In this document: positions 42,191 through 51,575 of the stretch, piece by piece
Layout of the letters: each line of letters begins with the position of its first letter
Position numbering within the stretch: the first letter of the stretch is position 1
Assembly: GCA_002423145.1 (NCBI GenBank)
Contig: DIUU01000016.1
Location: forward strand, 1 to 64,000
Direction of reading: 5' to 3'
DNA: 64,000 bases
Source of the DNA: Acholeplasmataceae bacterium UBA6150
Lineage (GTDB): Bacteria > Bacillota_I > Bacilli_A > Acholeplasmatales > UBA5453
Position numbers and translations under genes: made by a program
Notes under the pieces: generated by a model
Told to the model about the DNA's origin: nothing
Database searches by the model: none
Seen by the model: the letters and a program-made list of their open reading frames with translations, nothing else

Positions 42191-43312
42191 TTATCTGAGC
42201 ACCTTTCCGGCAATAACCATTCTTTGAACTTCAGAGGTGCCTTCATATATTTCGGTAATTTTCGCATCTCTTAAATAGCGTTCGATTTCAAAATCGCGGA
42301 TGTATCCATATCCACCCATCAATTGAATGGCTTGATCGGATACTTCAAATGCAATTCTCGATGAAAACAATTTCGCCATCGCAGCCTTATCAGAATAGGA
42401 TTCGCCTTTTTCTTTGGCTGTAGCTGCTTGGTATAACAACGCTTTAGCCGCTTCAATGTTGGTTTTCATATCTGCTATCTTAAATTGGGTGTGTTGAAAT
42501 GAAGCAATTGGTTTGTCAAATTGCTTCCGTGTTTTAACGTAATCAACGGCTCTCTCAAATGCCCCTTCAGCTATCCCTACCGCTTGGGCAGCGATACCGA
42601 TTCTACCCCCGTCGAGGGTAGCCATGGCGATCTTAAAGCCTTCGCCTAGTTTGCCTAATAGGTTTTCTTTTGGTAATTTTACTTTGTCAAAAACGAGTTC
42701 ACAGGTCGAAGACCCACGGATGCCCATTTTACGTTCTTTGGGTCCAACACTAAAGCCTTCGGTATCTTTTTCTAAGATGAACGCACTGATACCTTTTAAG
42801 CCTAGTTCTGGATTGGTCATCGCGAATATAATGTATACATCTGCATAGCCTGCATTGGTGATGAATATTTTGGATCCTGTGATTTCATAGTGATCGCCTT
42901 TATCGATGGCTTTGGTTTGTTGTTTAGAAGCATCGGTTCCAGCACTGGGTTCAGTGAGTCCAAACGCACCTAACCAAATCCCACGGTTTAAATTGGGCAA
43001 GTATTTTTGTTTTTGTGCTTCGGTTCCAAACCCATGAATCGGTGACGCACACAGTGAGGTATGTGCTGATAAGATCACCCCAGTGGTAGCACAGTATTTT
43101 GATAATATTCTAACCGCGTCCACATAGTTGGTATAACTCGCACCTACACCCCCATAAATCGGATCAAATGGTAACCCTAAAATACCGAGTTCAGCCATTT
43201 TTTGAACGGTTTCGCTAGGAAATCGTTCTTCTTCATCGATTGATTTTGCTAAAGGTTTAACTTCCTTTAATGCGAATTCTTCAAGCATTTTTAATAATAG
43301 TTCGTTTTTCAT
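42191..43312 (-). CDS. Acyl-CoA dehydrogenase
   Basis: A 373-residue FAD enzyme that oxidises acyl-CoA, or reduces enoyl-CoA when coupled to bifurcating ETF. Signature 1 is AFGLTEPSAGTDA, signature 2 is QLMGGYGYIRDFEIERYLRDAKI and the catalytic Glu is in the final IYEGTSEVQ. Chain-length preference is unknown. It is the second gene of the operon and overlaps the MaoC gene by 4 bases (ATGA). Confidence 0.96.
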   Translation of the reverse strand: MKNELLLKMLEEFALKEVKPLAKSIDEEERFPSETVQKMAELGILGLPFDPIYGGVGASYTNYVDAVRILSKYCATTGVILSAHTSLCASPIHGFGTEAQKQKYLPNLNRGIWLGAFGLTEPSAGTDASKQQTKAIDKGDHYEITGSKIFITNAGYADVYIIFAMTNPELGLKGISAFILEKDTEGFSVGPKERKMGIRGSSTCELVFDKVKLPKENLLGKLGEGFKIAMATLDGGRIGIAAQAVGIAEGAFERAVDYVKTRKQFDKPIASFQHTQFKIADMKTNIEAAKALLYQAATAKEKGESYSDKAAMAKLFSSRIAFEVSDQAIQLMGGYGYIRDFEIERYLRDAKITEIYEGTSEVQRMVIAGKVLR

Positions 43313-43725
43313 CTTCTTGGCATGACCAATGCGTGTCCAATAACGACAGGTTCGTTGTTTTGATTGTAAGCAATCGTTTTGAACAACACGCGGTTTTTCT
43401 CCTCATTGATTTCTTCTGCTTCGACCGTGGCTTTGATGTGATCGTTTAAATATACTGGTTTTACAAATCTTGAATCTTGTTGTAGATAGATTGTGCCTAC
43501 CCCTGGTAATTGGGTTCCTAAAACCGTCGAAAATAGCGAGTTAATGAGTCCGCCATGCGCGATTCTTTGATGAAAAATCGATCGTGCGGCGAATTCAGCA
43601 TCCAAATGGACAGGATTAAAATCCCCTGAAACCAGGGCGAAGCGATTGACGTCTTCCTCAGTGATGGTCTTCTCGAAAAAAGCGATATCCCCAACCTTAA
43701 TCTCTTTAATTGTTTTGCTTGTCAT
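43309..43725 (-). CDS. MaoC-like (R)-specific enoyl-CoA hydratase
   Basis: A 138-residue hot-dog protein with the hydratase-2 motif (SGDFNPVHLDAEFA with the Asp/His pair, then HGGL). It adds water to enoyl-CoA to give (R)-3-hydroxyacyl-CoA, as PhaJ does. It is the first gene of the acd-etf operon; no thiolase or hydroxyacyl-CoA dehydrogenase is nearby. RBS AAAGGAATATT. Confidence 0.9.
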   Translation of the reverse strand: MTSKTIKEIKVGDIAFFEKTITEEDVNRFALVSGDFNPVHLDAEFAARSIFHQRIAHGGLINSLFSTVLGTQLPGVGTIYLQQDSRFVKPVYLNDHIKATVEAEEINEEKNRVLFKTIAYNQNNEPVVIGHALVMPRR

Positions 43726-43751
43726 AATATTCCTTTCTGTAATATATACTA

Positions 43752-43765
43752 TGAATAAACGTTCA
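43752..43765. promoter_or_regulatory. TetR-type operator of the acyl-CoA dehydrogenase operon
   Basis: TGAATAAACGTTCA is a near-perfect inverted repeat of TGAAY type, just downstream of the predicted start. This is the kind of box used by FadR/TetR regulators of fatty-acid breakdown. The divergent TetR gene is the likely source. Confidence 0.65.
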
Positions 43766-43775
43766 TCTTATCTTT

Positions 43776-43804
43776 ATAATAGACTGATTATTCACCGATG
43801 TCAA
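43776..43804 (-). promoter_or_regulatory. Promoter of the maoC-acd-etfBA operon
   Basis: TTGACA (43804-43799) and TATTAT (43781-43776) with a 17-base spacer on the minus strand. A second half-like TGATTATTCA lies between the boxes. Confidence 0.85.
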
Positions 43805-43870
43805 GCGGTCTTTCAAGATTGGACTTGATTTTATAAAAGAAATCGTTTACACTAATAATAGGTGATACCA

Positions 43871-44479
43871 ATGGAAAAAATGAACTACCGCTTACCAAAA
43901 AGAAAAGACGGACAAAAGACATTCAATAAAATCATCAATAGTGGTAAAAAATTGTTTTCGAAGCAAGGCTATCAAGCGACCTCCATTAATGAGATCATTG
44001 ATAAGGCTAAAATCGCGACTGGAACTTTTTACATTTACTTTGACGACAAGCTCGCACTCTACGTTTATCTCTTACATCAATACCGCGCTAAAATTGGTGA
44101 AGCCATCAATGAAGCGATTAAGGATGCACCAACACGCTATGAAAAAGAACGCCTTGGCATCAAAGCATTCTTGAAGTTTGCGTGGCAGGACCCACTATCG
44201 TATCGAATTATTTGGGAATCGATGTTTGTCGATAAAGACATCTTTAAAGAATATTATCAAAACTTTTCAAATGCCTATGTGGAAAAATTATCAACGAGTG
44301 TGTCCACTGGGGAAGTTGATCCACATATCGACTTAGAAACGTTATCGTATATTTTGATGGGGATATCAAACTTCGTCGGTTTACAAGTCCTCTTCAGAGA
44401 AACCCTCACCGATATGGATTTAGACCGCATTGTTGATCATGTCATGTATGTCCTCAAACATGGGATGTTTAAAGCTTAA
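43871..44479 (+). CDS. TetR family transcriptional regulator, likely FadR-like
   Basis: A 202-residue regulator. The N-terminal helix-turn-helix reads KLFSKQGYQATSINEIIDKA and KIATGTFYIYFDDKLALYVY, and the C-terminal ligand domain is all-helical. It is divergent from maoC-acd-etfBA, with operator and promoter in the 145 bases between. It probably represses that operon and is released by acyl-CoA; the ligand is inference. The start at 43871 follows AGGTGAT; the GTG at 43862 is part of that ribosome site. A terminator shared with phoR follows. Confidence 0.88.
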   Translation: MEKMNYRLPKRKDGQKTFNKIINSGKKLFSKQGYQATSINEIIDKAKIATGTFYIYFDDKLALYVYLLHQYRAKIGEAINEAIKDAPTRYEKERLGIKAFLKFAWQDPLSYRIIWESMFVDKDIFKEYYQNFSNAYVEKLSTSVSTGEVDPHIDLETLSYILMGISNFVGLQVLFRETLTDMDLDRIVDHVMYVLKHGMFKA

Positions 44480-44489
44480 TCTAAACTTA

Positions 44490-44531
44490 AAAAAATAAAC
44501 CCTATCCACGTATTTTTGGATAGGGTTTTTC
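44490..44531. terminator. Bidirectional terminator between the TetR gene and phoR
   Basis: An 11-bp perfect stem AAACCCTATCC/GGATAGGGTTT flanked by A and T runs, placed between convergent genes. Confidence 0.9.
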
Positions 44532-44532
44532 T

Positions 44533-46218
44533 CTATTCGATATGAAATGTAATGGTAAATGTGGTTCCCTCATTGGGTTCACTAGATACCGTGATGAGAC
44601 CTTTATAATACGATACCACATGCTTAACGATGGCCAAGCCCAGGCCAGTGCCATTTTGATATAGATTTCGTGATTTGTTGACTTGATAGAACCGTTCAAA
44701 TATCCGTTGCTGGTATTCTTTTGGAATACCAATACCAGTATCTTTACAGATGAAATAGATGGATTCATCCTCTTTTTTTAACTCAATTTCGATTGCTCCA
44801 CCAAACTTATTATATTTTATGGCGTTTTCAATGAGATTTTTAAACAGTGACTTAAAGTCAGTTTCAATCCCTTTAAACATCACATTGTGCGTTTTCAAGG
44901 TGACTTGAATTTGTTTTTCAAGAATGAATGGATTTAAATCTTCTAAAACCCCATCCAATACTTTCTTTAAGTTAAATGAAACTTGATCCATTTTTGGTCG
45001 ATTTTCTAATCGGGATAGTTCCAACATGTCTTTCAACAAATTATCCATAATTTCGACTTGATGGATGATTTCTTGAGACAATTTTTTCTTTTCATCTGGG
45101 GTTGCCATTTCATAAAGAATCAATTCCGCTGACCCTTTAATCGCAGTCAGTGGTGTTCGTAACTCATGAGAAGCATTGGCGAAAAAGTCGCGTTTGTTAT
45201 TTTCAAGACGGATGCGGTCGGTATCATCGATGAGAATGACCAAAACCCCTTGTTTACCTTTGGATTTGAGTAACAACTTGTTGTATACACTATTGACACT
45301 GACCAAAATGAAACGGTCTTGATAAGGCACTCTAAAAGATAAACTGACATCTTCTTCGGTAGCGAGTTTGATGGCTTCATAGATTTGCTTTGTGCGAATC
45401 GATAGGATGAGGTCGTGTTCTTTGATATTAAACCATTTTTGAGCCAATTCGTTATAAAAGACAATGGATTGATCAGAACCTATAAGCAAGATCCCTTGAT
45501 CCATATTTTTTACCAATATCGATAACAATTCTTCTTTTTCATTCAAGCTACTTAAGTTACCCACAATCGATTCATTGACGCCATTGATTTCACGCAATAA
45601 CTCATTGATTTCTTCATATTGTGTCGCTGGCATAACCCACTGATAGTTTCCCTCTTTCACGCTTTTTAGAGAAACGGCGATGTCGTGAATCGGAACCATA
45701 AAGGTATCCGATATTTTTTTATAACTGATGTATGACAGTCCAATAATACCCATCGAAATGAATATCAGGATCGCGATGGTTTGGGTATTTAAGGCGATAT
45801 TTTCATCCATGACAATCGCGACTCGGACATAGTTGCCATTGGCAGCCCGATCAGCAATATACATTAAATTGAGATTGAGCGTTTCTGAATATCTCGTAAA
45901 TGCTCGGCCAAGACTTTGAATTTCTGGGTAATTGGTTTGATCGCCTGAGGTTGAGATGCGCATCGAATCAGCGATGGTCGTCCCAGAGGGGTCAATGATG
46001 GAGATTCGCTTATTCGAGTTTTGGAACTGTACAACAAAGACTTCATCACTCACGGTCTTGTAGTTATAGGCGACCACGGTGTCATCTAAGACGATTTCAA
46101 GCATATAGGCCGATTGTCTACGGTTCACATAATTGGTGAGTGTAAATGAGATAGCTAAATAGAGCACCACTAAAAACGAAGTCATCAAGATGTGGTACAA
46201 AACAAAGGTACGTTTCAT
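44533..46218 (-). CDS. phoR: Phosphate sensor histidine kinase PhoR
   Basis: A 561-residue membrane kinase. Two spans (about residues 10-30 and 148-170) flank an extracytoplasmic domain, then come HAMP, PAS (roughly 235-330), HisKA with the phospho-acceptor His in FFANASHELRTPL, and HATPase with DTGIGIPKEYQQRIFERFYQ and GTGLGLAIVKH. It overlaps phoP by 4 bases and senses, with PstSCAB-PhoU, phosphate shortage. It lies last in the pst operon. Confidence 0.95.
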   Translation of the reverse strand: MKRTFVLYHILMTSFLVVLYLAISFTLTNYVNRRQSAYMLEIVLDDTVVAYNYKTVSDEVFVVQFQNSNKRISIIDPSGTTIADSMRISTSGDQTNYPEIQSLGRAFTRYSETLNLNLMYIADRAANGNYVRVAIVMDENIALNTQTIAILIFISMGIIGLSYISYKKISDTFMVPIHDIAVSLKSVKEGNYQWVMPATQYEEINELLREINGVNESIVGNLSSLNEKEELLSILVKNMDQGILLIGSDQSIVFYNELAQKWFNIKEHDLILSIRTKQIYEAIKLATEEDVSLSFRVPYQDRFILVSVNSVYNKLLLKSKGKQGVLVILIDDTDRIRLENNKRDFFANASHELRTPLTAIKGSAELILYEMATPDEKKKLSQEIIHQVEIMDNLLKDMLELSRLENRPKMDQVSFNLKKVLDGVLEDLNPFILEKQIQVTLKTHNVMFKGIETDFKSLFKNLIENAIKYNKFGGAIEIELKKEDESIYFICKDTGIGIPKEYQQRIFERFYQVNKSRNLYQNGTGLGLAIVKHVVSYYKGLITVSSEPNEGTTFTITFHIE

Positions 46219-46889
46219 AGTTTCACCAACCGATATCCAACTGCACGAACCGTTATAATTTCAATATTGGATTCATATTCGGACAGTTTTTTTCGAATTG
46301 ATTTGACATGCATGTCTATGGTTCTGGATTCTAATACCAAATCTGAACCCCATACCATCTTAAAAATATGGTCTCGATGTAAAACTTCATCGGGATTTTC
46401 AAGCAATAATTTCAATAATTCAAACTCTTTATACGTCAAAGATATACGATGGTCATTGATACTGACTTCCCGTGTTTGGATATCAAGAACAATGTTACCG
46501 AGTTCGAGCACTTTCTTTTCTTTGAACTTTCGAAGTTTATTATTAATGCGCGATAACAACTCAAGCACACCAAATGGCTTGGTTAAGTAATCATCCGCAC
46601 CTAAATCGAGGCCGATGACTTTATCGAGTTCACTGGTTAATGCCGATAAAATAATGACCGGGATATTTTCAGTTTTGGGATTGGCACGTAGCTTTTTAAG
46701 ATGATCTAAGCCGTTTTCATTAGGCAACATCAAATCTAAAAGAATCAAGTCAGGCATGGCTTGATCGATGGCCTGAAACAATGATTTTCCATTTTGAAAC
46801 CACTGATACTCAAATTTAGCATTACTGAGGGTTTTTTCTATGACATAAGCGATAGAATGGTCATCCTCGATAAAATAGATTTTTGGCAT
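46215..46889 (-). CDS. phoP: Phosphate response regulator PhoP/PhoB
   Basis: A 224-residue OmpR-type regulator with the receiver Asp in PDLILLDLMLPNENG, Lys in TKPFG and a winged-helix DNA-binding domain with the VWGSDLVLESRTIDMHVKS recognition region. It would bind the three Pho repeats at 51542-51569 before pstS. Confidence 0.96.
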   Translation of the reverse strand: MPKIYFIEDDHSIAYVIEKTLSNAKFEYQWFQNGKSLFQAIDQAMPDLILLDLMLPNENGLDHLKKLRANPKTENIPVIILSALTSELDKVIGLDLGADDYLTKPFGVLELLSRINNKLRKFKEKKVLELGNIVLDIQTREVSINDHRISLTYKEFELLKLLLENPDEVLHRDHIFKMVWGSDLVLESRTIDMHVKSIRKKLSEYESNIEIITVRAVGYRLVKL

Positions 46890-46898
46890 AAACCCTCC

Positions 46899-47558
46899 TT
46901 AAAATAGGGGTGTGTTTTTATGAGAACCTGTGACTAAGAAAATGACCCATTCAGCGATATTGACCGCGTGGTCTGCAACGCGTTCTAAATATTTTGAAAT
47001 GAGAATAATCGATATGACATAAGGGGTATCATCGACATCGTCTTTGATCCATTGTGCAGAGAGTTGAATCATTTGACGGTATTCATGGTCAACAATGTCG
47101 TCTTGAGCAATAATCAACTTCGCCAAGACAGCGTCTTCACTGACCAAAGCTTCAATGGCCGATTGAACCATGTGTTCTGCGTGTTTTGCCATCGATAAAA
47201 CCACCGATAAGTCTCTGACAAATTGGTGACCTTCTAAATGTAGGGCAATTTCAGATATATCAGAAGCGTGGTCGCCAATGCGTTCTATGTCTGTAATGAT
47301 TTTTAAGATGGTCGTGACCAGTCTCAAATCTTGAGCGATGGGTTGTTCTTTCCAAATGATTCTTAAGGCTTGTTTCGATATTTCTTCTTCCATAACGTCG
47401 ATTTGATCGTCTGCTTTGATGATTTGTTTGGCTAAATCCAAGTTGTTGGTTTCAAAGCTCTTCAATCCATGACGCACATTGAGTAAGGCTTGATCAGCCA
47501 TTTCAATGACGGCTTTCTTTAATTGGTTTAAGGCGGTTTGATACGTATTACGATTCAT
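46899..47558 (-). CDS. phoU: Phosphate signalling protein PhoU
   Basis: A 219-residue all-helical protein made of two PhoU repeats, each with the metal-binding DxxxD/ExxxD patterns (IERIGDHASDISE, LERVADHAVNIAE). It tunes PstB and PhoR. It lies 29 bases after pstB. Confidence 0.96.
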   Translation of the reverse strand: MNRNTYQTALNQLKKAVIEMADQALLNVRHGLKSFETNNLDLAKQIIKADDQIDVMEEEISKQALRIIWKEQPIAQDLRLVTTILKIITDIERIGDHASDISEIALHLEGHQFVRDLSVVLSMAKHAEHMVQSAIEALVSEDAVLAKLIIAQDDIVDHEYRQMIQLSAQWIKDDVDDTPYVISIILISKYLERVADHAVNIAEWVIFLVTGSHKNTPLF

Positions 47559-47587
47559 AATTGATCACCTTTACTTTCATTATATCA

Positions 47588-48343
47588 TTATCCAAATCGA
47601 CCCGTAATGTAATCTTCTGTACGTTGGTCTCTTGGGTGTGAAAATAGTCGTTCTGTTTCTTCATATTCCACCATTTCTCCTAATAGGAAAAAGGCAGTAT
47701 AATCAGATATTCTCGCTGCTTGTTGCATATTATGTGTAACGATGACAATGGTATAATGCTCTTTTAATTGTAAAATGAGGTCTTCGATTTTCGAAGTTGC
47801 GATGGGGTCTAAAGCTGAAGTCGGTTCGTCCATGAGGAGAACTTCAGGCTTCATCGCCAACGCTCTAGCAATACACAAACGTTGTTGTTGTCCACCCGAT
47901 AAAGATAAGGCTGATTCTCTTAAGCGGTCTTTAACTTCTTCCCAAAGGGCTGCTTGTTCTAAGGATGTTTTGACGATATCATCAAGTTCTTTTTTCGTCT
48001 TAATGCCTTGGCAACGTGGACCATACGCGATATTATCATAAATACTCATTGGAAATGGGTTGGGTTTTTGAAACACCATGCCGACTTTAATACGTAAACC
48101 AATCACATCGGTATTGTTGGTATAGATGGGGTTGTCTTTGTAATGGATATCCCCACTCACCATACAATTATCAATCAGGTCATTCATGCGGTTTAGCGTT
48201 CTTAAGAAGGTAGACTTCCCACAGCCTGAGGGACCAATGAGTGCCGTTACTTTTTTCTCATAGATGGTTAATTCAATCTGTTTTAAGGCTTGTTTTTGAC
48301 CATAATACAGGTCTAAAGATTTTACTTCAAATACTTTATTCAT
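47588..48343 (-). CDS. pstB: Phosphate ABC transporter ATP-binding protein
   Basis: A 251-residue ABC ATPase with Walker [10 protein letters not shown], signature [15 protein letters not shown], Walker [12 protein letters not shown] and a C-terminal tail EDYITGRFG. It drives phosphate uptake by PstSCA and overlaps pstA by 8 bases. Confidence 0.97.
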   Translation of the reverse strand: MNKVFEVKSLDLYYGQKQALKQIELTIYEKKVTALIGPSGCGKSTFLRTLNRMNDLIDNCMVSGDIHYKDNPIYTNNTDVIGLRIKVGMVFQKPNPFPMSIYDNIAYGPRCQGIKTKKELDDIVKTSLEQAALWEEVKDRLRESALSLSGGQQQRLCIARALAMKPEVLLMDEPTSALDPIATSKIEDLILQLKEHYTIVIVTHNMQQAARISDYTAFFLLGEMVEYEETERLFSHPRDQRTEDYITGRFG

Positions 48344-49547
48344 GGGTTACACCATACTTTCTAAGGAGTCGTTTTGATACCAATTTGATCGATAGATTCA
48401 TCGATAATACAATCACCAAGATGATGATCGCGATGGTTGTTGATAATTCGATATTGGCAGGTTCATCGGTCATCATCGCCCAAATATGAACAGACAATGT
48501 GGTCGACTTATCGTATATGGAAACGTGGTCTTTGATGGCCGTCCCCACAGCAAATACGAGGGCAGCACTTTCACCAATGATTCGACCAATCGCCAACAAA
48601 GTAGCGGTTAATATGCCTGAAAAGGCACTAGGCAATACAATTTTAAAGGTGGTTTGGGTTTTATTCCCACCCAAAGCCAAGGAGGCGTGACGGTATTCAT
48701 CTGGAACCACTTTAAGAGACTCTTCTGTGGTTCTAATGATAACTGGCATCAAAATGACGGCTAAGGTCATGGCCCCTGAAATGAGGTTGGCACCGGTAGC
48801 TTTGGTTAAGGATATGGTGATGGGAACGAATAGTGCCAAGCCCATCAATCCATAAATAATCGAAGGCACCCCAGTGAGGGTTTCAATCAAATTTCTAAGC
48901 AGTTTTGTGAATCGATTTTTTGGAGCATATTCATTTAAATACAGTGCCGCACCTACCCCAATCGGTAAGGCGATTAGTAAAGTAAGTCCAATCAAATATA
49001 GGGTGGTTACGATCGACCCCCGAATACCCCCACCTGCAGTAGCATATTCGAGTTCTCTAAAGGTTATTTTCGTATCTAAGACTTGAATCATGTTTTGTGC
49101 ACCTTGAATCGATAGGGCAGAAGGTCCATCTTCAAAGGCAATTCGGATGATTTCATAATCCTCAGCCAACGTCAATCCTTCCGTCGATATCCCTTTATCA
49201 CGTAAGTCTGTAAAAGGGGAGTCGGGATGAACATACATAACCAATACAATTGTATGTCCCATGAGGTTTTCACTGTCTTTCAATGCGATTCCCCAAATCG
49301 TGGAATAATAGGTGTCATCATCAAAATCTTTCGAAGTTGTATATTGACCAGGTACTGAAAATGGTTTTAAATCTGCGATATAGCTTTTAGACTCAAAGTT
49401 ATGTGTGATTAAATCCATATTGATCAATTTAAAGCCATTTAGAAAGACAAACAGCATGATCGATATCAATACGAACAATGAGACAAACGAAGCAAAATAA
49501 GTAATCGATTGTAAAATCAAATCTTTTTTCTTTCGGCTATTTAACAT
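48336..49547 (-). CDS. pstA: Phosphate ABC transporter permease PstA with N-terminal insert
   Basis: A 403-residue permease, clearly longer than the usual 280-300. Span 1 is about residues 17-37. Then comes an extracytoplasmic stretch of about 140 residues (38-177), followed by the standard core ([30 protein letters not shown], then [14 protein letters not shown] with the family EAA-type loop). The insert contains [13 protein letters not shown] and looks beta-rich. What it does is unknown. The gene overlaps pstC by 11 bases. Confidence 0.93.
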   Translation of the reverse strand: MLNSRKKKDLILQSITYFASFVSLFVLISIMLFVFLNGFKLINMDLITHNFESKSYIADLKPFSVPGQYTTSKDFDDDTYYSTIWGIALKDSENLMGHTIVLVMYVHPDSPFTDLRDKGISTEGLTLAEDYEIIRIAFEDGPSALSIQGAQNMIQVLDTKITFRELEYATAGGGIRGSIVTTLYLIGLTLLIALPIGVGAALYLNEYAPKNRFTKLLRNLIETLTGVPSIIYGLMGLALFVPITISLTKATGANLISGAMTLAVILMPVIIRTTEESLKVVPDEYRHASLALGGNKTQTTFKIVLPSAFSGILTATLLAIGRIIGESAALVFAVGTAIKDHVSIYDKSTTLSVHIWAMMTDEPANIELSTTIAIIILVIVLSMNLSIKLVSKRLLRKYGVTHE

Positions 49548-50493
49548 CGACTTGACCTACCTTTCGCTTAATGAAATTGAGGGTTAAGTTGGTAATCAAG
49601 ATGACGATCATCAAAACAATCCCCACCGAGAAACGAATGTCATAATCGAGACCAGTGGTTTCTTTCATTCCCTCAAGCATCATTGTTGTTAAGGTTGAAG
49701 TCGTATCCAGGATATTAAAGTTAATTCCACTACGTCTACCACCAGCCACTAAGGATACCGCTGTCGCTTCACCCAATACACGGCCAATCCCTAAGATAGC
49801 TGAGGTGAATATCCCGCTTTTCGCTGAAGCAAGTACGACTTTAAAATGGGTTTGGGTTGCTGAAGCACCTAAGGCTAAAGAACCGTGTTCGATGGTTTTA
49901 TCAACACTTCGAATCGCAACCTCACTGATTGAAGCAATCGTCGGGATGGTCATAATCGCTAAAACCAATACCGACGATAAAATGGAGTTTCCACCTTTGG
50001 ATTGATATCCCAGTAGGGTAGATAAATCATAAACAATCTTTAAAATGATCCCCGCTCCAAATAAACCATAAATGATGGAAGGGATGGAAGCCAGCATTTC
50101 GACAACAGTTCTGAGTGTTTCAGCGATTCTTTTCGGTGCGATTTTCGCAATGAATAGGGCTGTTAAGACACCGATGGGAAACGATATGAGGAGCGATAGA
50201 AATGCGATAAATAGGGTAGATATGATTAGAAAGCCAACCGCGTACAAATTGGAGTTAAAGGCTTCCCCAATCAGCCAAGTCGTACCGGTTAAAAAGTTGT
50301 GTAAATTGACTCTACCAATGCCCCCATTATTCGTGATAAAAGGGGTAACCCCTTTGACCATGATAACCCCAGCGATGATGAAGATGAAAGATGAAGATAA
50401 TATCGCAAACGCCATTAACATATACTTTATGGCGTTATCAAGCCATTCATTATGTCTTTTTTGGGTTTGTTTCAAATGTATTTTGGATTGCAT
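49537..50493 (-). CDS. pstC: Phosphate ABC transporter permease PstC
   Basis: A 318-residue permease with about six core spans. The loop SIPSIIYGLFGAGIILK and the motif LGIGRVLGEATAVSLVAGG are usual in PstC. It starts 50 bases after pstS, behind a hairpin that may lower its expression. Together with PstA it forms the phosphate channel. Confidence 0.95.
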   Translation of the reverse strand: MQSKIHLKQTQKRHNEWLDNAIKYMLMAFAILSSSFIFIIAGVIMVKGVTPFITNNGGIGRVNLHNFLTGTTWLIGEAFNSNLYAVGFLIISTLFIAFLSLLISFPIGVLTALFIAKIAPKRIAETLRTVVEMLASIPSIIYGLFGAGIILKIVYDLSTLLGYQSKGGNSILSSVLVLAIMTIPTIASISEVAIRSVDKTIEHGSLALGASATQTHFKVVLASAKSGIFTSAILGIGRVLGEATAVSLVAGGRRSGINFNILDTTSTLTTMMLEGMKETTGLDYDIRFSVGIVLMIVILITNLTLNFIKRKVGQVDVK

Positions 50494-50515
50494 AAGATAC
50501 TCCTTTTTTTACAAG

Positions 50516-50534
50516 AAAAGACCCCATAGGGTCT
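50516..50534 (-). terminator. Intra-operon attenuator between pstS and pstC
   Basis: AGACCC-TATG-GGGTCT followed by TTTTCTT on the minus strand. Such leaky terminators let the binding protein be made in excess over the permease. Confidence 0.65.
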
Positions 50535-50543
50535 AATTCATGT

Positions 50544-51473
50544 TTATTCAGTGACGAGATCCGACCACTTCGTATATGTACCTTCGTATACTGCTTTAAG
50601 TTGTGCTGCAGTGACATTGGTTACTGGGTTGTTTTTATGAACAATCGCAACAATCGCATCCCATGCCAATTGTCCCATGTCAGTGGTTAAGACACCGACT
50701 TTTTCATTGTCTTTAAAGTATCTGGATGAGAACCCAATGTGTTTAGAAACTGGGTCTGTTAATCCTATGGTTTGAGTACGCTTGTAGGCATCACCGGAAC
50801 CGGTATGATCATGTTCTGCTACGAAATTACCTGCTTTAGCTGAGAAAGCTTGGCTGATCGCTTGTGCTACTTTTTGAATGGAATCTGATCCACCAATACG
50901 AATGGTAATGTTAGCGTTGTTTCTAGCTGTGATTGGGTGTTGTGCTTTGATTGAATCCCAAGTCGTTGTCGATGGTAATCCAATCGCGCCATTGTTATTG
51001 ATGATGTCGGCAGCATCTGTAGTTCCTAAGAATGCGATGTAAGCATTGACCAATTGTTCAATTTCAGTGGATTCATAATCTCCAGCATCTCTTGTCATCC
51101 ACATGAATGGACGTTTTAGACCATAGGTGTTATTTAATACATTCGCAACCGTTGGTGCGACACCTTCATAATGTAATCCTTTAATGGTATTGTTTAATGA
51201 AGATAATGATACATAACCAATCCCATATTCATCGGTACCCATCGAAGTCATGATACCTGTATTGTCTTTGATGACGAAACCATCGACTAACACATCGTCT
51301 GAACTGACTGCTGCTGCAAATCCGATGCCTTCCATAAATCCTGTACGTGTACCTGAGGTTGTATCTCTGGTATAAACGGTAATATTTTTGCTTGTGTCAA
51401 ACGATGAACCACTAGTACATGCAGCTAGGCTGAATGTCAATACGATTGCGACTAAGGCTAAAATCTTTTTCAT
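50544..51473 (-). CDS. pstS: Phosphate-binding lipoprotein PstS
   Basis: A 309-residue exported binding protein (signal peptide, lipobox SLAAC). The phosphate-binding loop TRDTTSGTRTGF and the later GSGDAYKRTQTIG-like region fit PstS. It captures phosphate outside for PstCA. First gene of the operon, RBS AAAGGAGAA. Confidence 0.95.
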   Translation of the reverse strand: MKKILALVAIVLTFSLAACTSGSSFDTSKNITVYTRDTTSGTRTGFMEGIGFAAAVSSDDVLVDGFVIKDNTGIMTSMGTDEYGIGYVSLSSLNNTIKGLHYEGVAPTVANVLNNTYGLKRPFMWMTRDAGDYESTEIEQLVNAYIAFLGTTDAADIINNNGAIGLPSTTTWDSIKAQHPITARNNANITIRIGGSDSIQKVAQAISQAFSAKAGNFVAEHDHTGSGDAYKRTQTIGLTDPVSKHIGFSSRYFKDNEKVGVLTTDMGQLAWDAIVAIVHKNNPVTNVTAAQLKAVYEGTYTKWSDLVTE

Positions 51474-51510
51474 ATATTCTCCTTTTATGTTTTATTCACC
51501 TTGATTGTAT

Positions 51511-51542
51511 AAAAAAAAAGAATGTGAATATATCACACTCTT
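51511..51542 (-). terminator. Terminator of the mrp-hydrolase unit, overlapping the pst promoter
   Basis: A 10-bp stem AAGAGTGTGA/TCACATTCTT with loop TATAT, followed by nine T on the minus strand. The loop also reads TATATT, the likely -10 box of pstS. Confidence 0.7.
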
Positions 51543-51569
51543 GTAAGTAGTTTGTAAAGAAATGGTAAA
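51542..51569 (-). promoter_or_regulatory. Pho box: three PhoP-binding repeats before pstS
   Basis: On the minus strand, TTTACC (51569-51564), TTTACA (51558-51553) and CTTACA (51547-51542) are direct repeats exactly 11 bases apart, matching TTNACA-N5 as used by PhoP. The repeats end 9 bases before TATATT (51532-51527). Confidence 0.8.
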
Positions 51570-51575
51570 GTCGCC

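Noticed and set aside
50072..50536. A 154-codon plus-strand frame opposite pstC
   Set aside because: Antisense shadow of pstC, with no start context and no recognisable domain.
51511..51542. A riboswitch or attenuator in the pstS leader
   Set aside because: If the -10 box is TATATT at 51532-51527, half of the hairpin lies upstream of the start of transcription, so it cannot form in the pst message.
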